A DNA stretch of 34,472 bases from Actinomycetota bacterium. Lineage in GTDB: Bacteria > Actinomycetota > Thermoleophilia > Gaiellales > Gaiellaceae. Shown piece by piece: positions 29,511 through 34,472 of the stretch. Location of the stretch: NCBI GenBank assembly GCA_005883335.1, contig VAXM01000006.1, positions 1 through 34,472 on the forward strand, read 5' to 3'. The stretch's first letter is position 1. Every line of letters starts with the position of its first letter. Under the pieces are notes generated by a model that ran no database searches, had not been told where the DNA came from, and saw only the letters and a program-made list of their open reading frames with translations. The translations under genes were made by a program, and so were the position numbers.

Positions 29511-30986
29511 ATGGCCACGCGACCGTTGACGAACGTCGAGGTTCCGGCGCTCGAGCCGATCAGCCTCGAGGCGGAACCTCTTGCGCTGCGGCGGCTTCGC
29601 GCTGCGGGTTCCTGGGCGCGCGGGGCCCTGGCGCTCGACGCGGCGATGCTCCTCGCGGCCGTCCTCGCCGCCGAGCTCGGCGCTCCCGACGCCGGCATCG
29701 TCGAGATCGCGCCCGTCTGGCTGGTCGCCTACGCCGCATTAGTCCTGCTTCTGCTCCAGGTGCGGGGCCTGTACTCATGGCACGTCCGGCTCCAGGCGCT
29801 CGACGACGTGCGGGCGGTCGTGACCGCGTCGGGCCTTGCCGCGATGGGCATTCTGACCCTGCGGCTGTTCGTGCCGGGCGACGTCGACGACCTCGCCGCC
29901 CAGTCCATCCGTCTCGCGGCCTTCAGTGCCGTCTACCTCAGCGCAGGCCGGATCGCCTTCGACTGGGCGCAGGTCAAGGCGCGACGGCAGGGCGACACCG
30001 CGAAGCCGACCTTGATCGTCGGTGCCGGCCGCATCGGCCGCCTCACTGCCCGGCGCCTCCTCGAACACCCGGAGTTCGGGCTGCAGCCGGTCGGCTTCCT
30101 CGACAAGGAGCCGCTCGAGGAGCCAGGCCTGCCGGTCCCGGTGCTTGGCGCCAGCTGGGACCTCGAGCGCATCGTCGAGCAGCACGGGATCGAGCACGTG
30201 GTCGTCACCTTCTCCCGGGCGCCGAGCGAAGTCCTGCTGCGCGAGGTCAAGCACTGCGAGGAGCTCGGCATCGGCGTCTCGCTCGTCCCGCGGCTCTTCG
30301 AGAGCGTCACCGAGCGGCTCTCCGTCGAACACATCGGTGGGCTGCCGCTCCTCTCCACACGCCGCCCCGATCCGAAGGGCTGGCACTTTGCCCTCAAGTA
30401 CTCCGTCGACCGAGTGGTCGCCATGCTCATCCTCCTCGCCGCGGCCCCGCTGCTGCTCCTGCTCGCGCTCGGCACCCGCATCTCCGTCGGCCGCCCGATC
30501 TTCTTCCGCCAGCCGCGCGTCGGCCTGGACGGCCGCCGCTTCGAGATGCTCAAGTTCCGCTCAATGCGGGCGGCGGACGAGCCGGTCGTCCTGCCCGACC
30601 TTCCGGCCGATACGGCTCCCGGCGGCGTCGAGGGCGACGACCGGCGAACGGGCTTCGGCACCTTCCTCCGCCGCACCTCGCTGGACGAGCTGCCCCAGCT
30701 CCTGAACGTGCTCAAGGGCGACATGAGCCTGATCGGGCCGCGCCCCGAGCGGCCGGACTTCGTCGAGCTCTTCGAGCGCAACGTGCACCGCTACGGCGAC
30801 CGCCACCGCGTCAAGTCGGGCATCACCGGCTGGGCCCAGGTGAACGGACTCCGCGGCAAGACGTCCCTCAGCGACCGCGTGGAGTGGGACAACTACTACA
30901 TCGAGAACTGGTCGCTCTGGCTGGACTTCAAGATCCTGCTGATGACGATCTGGGCCGTCCGCCGCTACTTCGCGCTCGCGGAGTAG
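29511..30986 (+). CDS. Polyprenyl glycosylphosphotransferase (WbaP/CpsE-type priming enzyme)
   Basis: A 491-residue enzyme that transfers a sugar-phosphate onto undecaprenyl phosphate, the first committed step of polymer synthesis. About four N-terminal helices lead to a CoA-binding-like Rossmann domain (LIVGAGRIGRLTARRL, about 167-182). From about residue 290 the bacterial sugar transferase domain follows: YSVDRVVAMLILL (monotopic helix), RQPRVGLDGRRFEMLKFRSM, RRTSLDELPQLLNVLKGDMSL, IGPRPERPDF, SGITGWAQVNGLRGKTS and VEWDNYYIENWSLWLDFKIL. Motifs are complete. ATG 29511 is preceded by AGGGG with 5 nt spacing. It is the likely entry enzyme of the locus and closes it on the plus strand. Confidence 0.94.
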   Translation: MATRPLTNVEVPALEPISLEAEPLALRRLRAAGSWARGALALDAAMLLAAVLAAELGAPDAGIVEIAPVWLVAYAALVLLLLQVRGLYSWHVRLQALDDVRAVVTASGLAAMGILTLRLFVPGDVDDLAAQSIRLAAFSAVYLSAGRIAFDWAQVKARRQGDTAKPTLIVGAGRIGRLTARRLLEHPEFGLQPVGFLDKEPLEEPGLPVPVLGASWDLERIVEQHGIEHVVVTFSRAPSEVLLREVKHCEELGIGVSLVPRLFESVTERLSVEHIGGLPLLSTRRPDPKGWHFALKYSVDRVVAMLILLAAAPLLLLLALGTRISVGRPIFFRQPRVGLDGRRFEMLKFRSMRAADEPVVLPDLPADTAPGGVEGDDRRTGFGTFLRRTSLDELPQLLNVLKGDMSLIGPRPERPDFVELFERNVHRYGDRHRVKSGITGWAQVNGLRGKTSLSDRVEWDNYYIENWSLWLDFKILLMTIWAVRRYFALAE

Positions 30987-31211
30987 CAACTTAGGCACCA
31001 ACACGCCCTAATAGACATCCCTCGATTGTGGTGGCTCCGGGGAGGGAGTTTCCGCAAGGTCGGTGCGATTGCGGCCGATGAACTGGGCGAGCAGGAGTGC
31101 GGTTGCCGTCCGACCGTTCGCCGTACGCAAGAAACCGATCCATCGAGCCGGTCCGGGCAGAGACAGACCTCTTTCCGGCCGGCTCGGTGATCGAAAAGGA
31201 GGCAAACCGCA
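30987..31211 (+). promoter_or_regulatory. Structured leader region before the secreted repeat protein
   Basis: This 225-bp gap holds possible RNA structure. CCGCAA (31052-31057) can pair with TTGCGG (31069-31074). Inside that loop GGTCGG (31058-31063) can pair with CCGACC (31110-31115), which would make a pseudoknot or two alternative folds. A -10-like TAGACA occurs about 30 nt after the preceding stop. The region ends with a strong AAGGAGG before ATG 31212. No known riboswitch consensus was recognised and no gene is visible. Confidence 0.35.
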
Positions 31212-32576
31212 ATGAAGAAGTTTCTGCTGCTCGCTGCTGCAGGGATCGCCGCGCTGGCATTCGCGCTTCCGGCCACGGCCGGGACGGTGACCTTTCGGGG
31301 CGTCGTAGTCGCCAAGGATTCCGCCCGCAAGTCGATCGTCACGGTCTCCCGCAACGGGGTTGTCCGGACGATCCGCGCGCGTGGCGTGCTGAGGCGGGTC
31401 CGGATCGGCCGGGTCGTCGCGGTCCAGGCCGCGTCGCTTCCGGACGGGACGTTCGCCGCTTCGAAGATCCGGCCGCTCGGCCGGGCCGGAGGCGCGCACT
31501 TCCAGGCCACCGTCGCCGCGGTCAAGGGCGCGACACTGGCCGTCTCCGCCGGCGGCAGCGTCTTCGCGCTCCGCGTCCGCGGCAAGGCGGGCTCGGCAAC
31601 CGGAGGCGGTTTCCGCCCCGGCGACCGGATCGAGGCCAGCGCTCTCGTCAAGCGCGGCTCCCTCCAGGCCCGCCGCGAAGCGCTCAAGAAGATCGGCCAC
31701 GACGACCAGCTCGAGCTCGAGGGCATCTACCTCGCCACGGCTGACGACGGGACGATCGAGATGGCCGTGCTCCACCGCGGCCGCGTGCTCATCAGCGTCC
31801 CCGACGACGTCATGGTTCCGGACTTCGAGCCGGGCGACGAGATCGTCGCGGTCGTCACCGTCGCCGAGGACGGCAGCTTCACCCTCGTGAAGGCCGAGAA
31901 CGAGAGCTCGGGCGGGGACGACGAGGGCGGCGGCGTCAACGGCGACGGGACGTTCACCGTCGTGGGCGTCGTGAAGTCGCTGTCGGTCGACCGCATCTTC
32001 GTCAAGACCGGAGCCGACGACCCGGTGACCTGCGCAGTGCCGGAGGACTTCGACACGACCGGCTTCGCGGTCGGCCAGATGGTCCAGATGACGTGCAACT
32101 ACGGCGACGGGCACCCGGTGCTCCTCGAGCTGGAGCACTACGTCGAGCCCGAGCACCTGTACGCGATGGGCGCGATCACCGACCTCACCGACGAGTCGAT
32201 CACGATCCAGGGCGACGGCGACCCCGTCACCTGCGCAATCACGGACGAGGTCGACGTCTCGGACTTCGAGGTCGGTAACGCCGTGATCATGTACTGCGTC
32301 AAGGTCGACGACGTCTGGACGCTGCACGCGATCAAGCACAAGGAGGATCCGCCGCCTCCGCCCGACTACGTGCTGGCCAACGGGTCGATCGACACGCTGA
32401 CGGCGGCCGAGATCACCGTCACGACCGACGACGGCCCGGTGACGTGCGCCATCCCTGAGGGCGCCGACCTGAGCGCCTTCCACGCCGACGACGACGTAGA
32501 GATGAAGTGCGTCCACACGGACGCAGGGCTCAGGCTGAAGCGCCTGCAGTCGGACACGGCCCTCTGGGAGGGCTAA
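31212..32576 (+). CDS. Secreted repeat protein with DUF5666-like modules, three of them with C-x20-C
   Basis: A 454-residue exported protein: signal peptide cleaved near ATA23, then six consecutive modules of 65-70 residues with a beta-rich, OB-like pattern. I compare them to DUF5666, from memory. Modules 1-3 (to about residue 235) lack cysteine and are rich in Arg and Val. After an acidic Gly/Glu linker, modules 4-6 each carry a Cys pair with identical spacing: C274/C295, C341/C362 and C412/C433, each after a V-T and before A-(V/I). A PPPPP hinge precedes the last module. A strong AAGGAGG 9 nt upstream fixes ATG 31212. Function unknown; a structural or metal/ligand-binding role outside the cell fits. 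It follows the priming enzyme but has its own long leader. Confidence 0.75.
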   Translation: MKKFLLLAAAGIAALAFALPATAGTVTFRGVVVAKDSARKSIVTVSRNGVVRTIRARGVLRRVRIGRVVAVQAASLPDGTFAASKIRPLGRAGGAHFQATVAAVKGATLAVSAGGSVFALRVRGKAGSATGGGFRPGDRIEASALVKRGSLQARREALKKIGHDDQLELEGIYLATADDGTIEMAVLHRGRVLISVPDDVMVPDFEPGDEIVAVVTVAEDGSFTLVKAENESSGGDDEGGGVNGDGTFTVVGVVKSLSVDRIFVKTGADDPVTCAVPEDFDTTGFAVGQMVQMTCNYGDGHPVLLELEHYVEPEHLYAMGAITDLTDESITIQGDGDPVTCAITDEVDVSDFEVGNAVIMYCVKVDDVWTLHAIKHKEDPPPPPDYVLANGSIDTLTAAEITVTTDDGPVTCAIPEGADLSAFHADDDVEMKCVHTDAGLRLKRLQSDTALWEG

Positions 32577-32626
32577 GGAGCTGGACAGCTGGAGCCGGCC
32601 GCCTCGCCGCCCGGGGCGGACCCGCT

Positions 32627-32782
32627 CTATTCCGTCTCAGCGAGCCGCGGCTCGCGGATGAGCACGAGCACGCCCGCGAAGAAGCTGAGCAACGCCGGAG
32701 CAAGCGCCGTCAGCGGCGCCAGCGAGGCCATTGCCAGGTAACCGCCGACGAACAGCGACAGCGACACGAAACGTCGTCCCAT
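32627..32782 (-). CDS. Small 51-residue membrane protein
   Basis: A short minus-strand ORF beginning MGRRFVSLSLFVGGYLAMAS and ending IREPRLAETE. It has two hydrophobic segments (about residues 5-22 and 27-42) with a basic start and a charged end. AGGGGAGG lies about 6 nt before the ATG at 32782, one of the strongest ribosome sites in the window, which argues that it is translated. It lies between the secreted repeat gene and clpC, running away from clpC. I do not recognise a family. Confidence 0.55.
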   Translation of the reverse strand: MGRRFVSLSLFVGGYLAMASLAPLTALAPALLSFFAGVLVLIREPRLAETE

Positions 32783-32939
32783 AGGGCCCTCCCCTTCCCC
32801 GGAATCACACGCATTGAACTCGATTTCGGGTCAAAAGAAAAGCTCTTGTAAGGGGCCGCGCCGTGGGAAGCGCTACCCCCCGGGGCCTTCGCTACGATAG
32901 GCCCTCAGCTAGTTCGAGGACCCTGCCGAAAGAAGGAAC
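32783..32939. promoter_or_regulatory. Control region of clpC and the small membrane gene
   Basis: The clpC side has TACGAT (32893-32898), a good -10, overlapping TTCGCT (32888-32893), which matches one half of the ClgR operator as I recall it; the other half is poor. Further up, TTGA (32814-32817) and TCAA (32831-32834) form an inverted repeat with a 13-bp gap, too wide for the HspR HAIR element. On the minus side TTGACC may serve the 51-residue gene. Confidence 0.4.

Positions 32940-34472
<1,533 letters not shown>

Noticed and set aside
32590-32626. GC hairpin (CCGCC-CGG-GGCGG) as an intrinsic terminator after the secreted repeat gene
   Set aside because: No T tract follows, and such palindromes are expected by chance at this GC content.
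32814-32834. Inverted repeat TTGA-N13-TCAA before clpC as an HspR (HAIR) operator
   Set aside because: The HAIR consensus needs 11 bases between TTGA and TCAA, and the inner bases do not match.

Overview
The window is about 34.5 kb of high-GC bacterial chromosome, densely packed with genes and with no rRNA, tRNA, CRISPR array or insertion sequence that I can see. The gene content points to a high-GC actinobacterial lineage: a DUF2469 protein, type III pantothenate kinase, DusB, GreA, LysS and ClpC together, Tyr/Ser-poor GC-rich coding, GTG/TTG starts, and -10-like hexamers sitting directly in front of start codons. My best guess is Thermoleophilia (Gaiellales/Solirubrobacterales-like). That assignment is inference and was not tested by search.

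Layout. 1-1.9 kb (minus): a two-gene heterodimeric ABC exporter, one gene cut by the window edge. 1.9-5.1 kb: folate genes folP, folB and folK, split by an antisense secreted subtilisin. folP is broken by an out-of-frame loss of about 13 codons. 5.1-12.9 kb: housekeeping and conserved genes: DUF2469, an orphan oligopeptide-type binding protein, coaX, dusB (minus), greA, lysS, a deacetylase-like gene, a GYD-domain gene and a low-molecular-weight tyrosine phosphatase (minus).

12.9-31 kb: an exopolysaccharide locus on both strands. It holds a FemAB/BioF2-like acyltransferase, a sugar/aminoglycoside kinase-like gene, a Wzx-type flippase, a membrane-anchored methyltransferase, a metallophosphoesterase, two glycosyltransferases (one broken), a broken secreted protein with a 22-proline linker, a Wzz-tyrosine kinase fusion, two O-antigen-ligase/polymerase-type proteins, a polysaccharide deacetylase, a nucleotide-sugar epimerase, a small LPFTG-anchored protein and a WbaP-type priming sugar transferase. 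These cover the main steps of a Wzx/Wzy pathway (priming, extension, flipping, polymerisation, length control, trimming), with a kinase and a phosphatase as likely regulators. 31-34.5 kb: a secreted protein of repeated beta modules behind a structured leader, a hidden 51-residue membrane protein, and the first 511 codons of clpC.

Most notable observations: (1) eleven genes have a TANNNT hexamer ending 6-9 nt before the start codon, implying widespread leaderless transcription. One divergent pair shares a perfect mirror arrangement in which each start codon lies inside the other gene's putative -10. (2) The 3' end of the methyltransferase gene sits on a relic that still encodes the tail of a second metallophosphoesterase in another frame. 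(3) Three genes (folP, a glycosyltransferase, a secreted protein) are each broken by an apparent out-of-frame loss of internal sequence, so either real decay or assembly collapse must be considered. (4) The exopolysaccharide locus resembles exosortase-type loci in content but carries an LPXTG-type substrate. (5) One secreted protein has three modules with an exact C-x20-C spacing.
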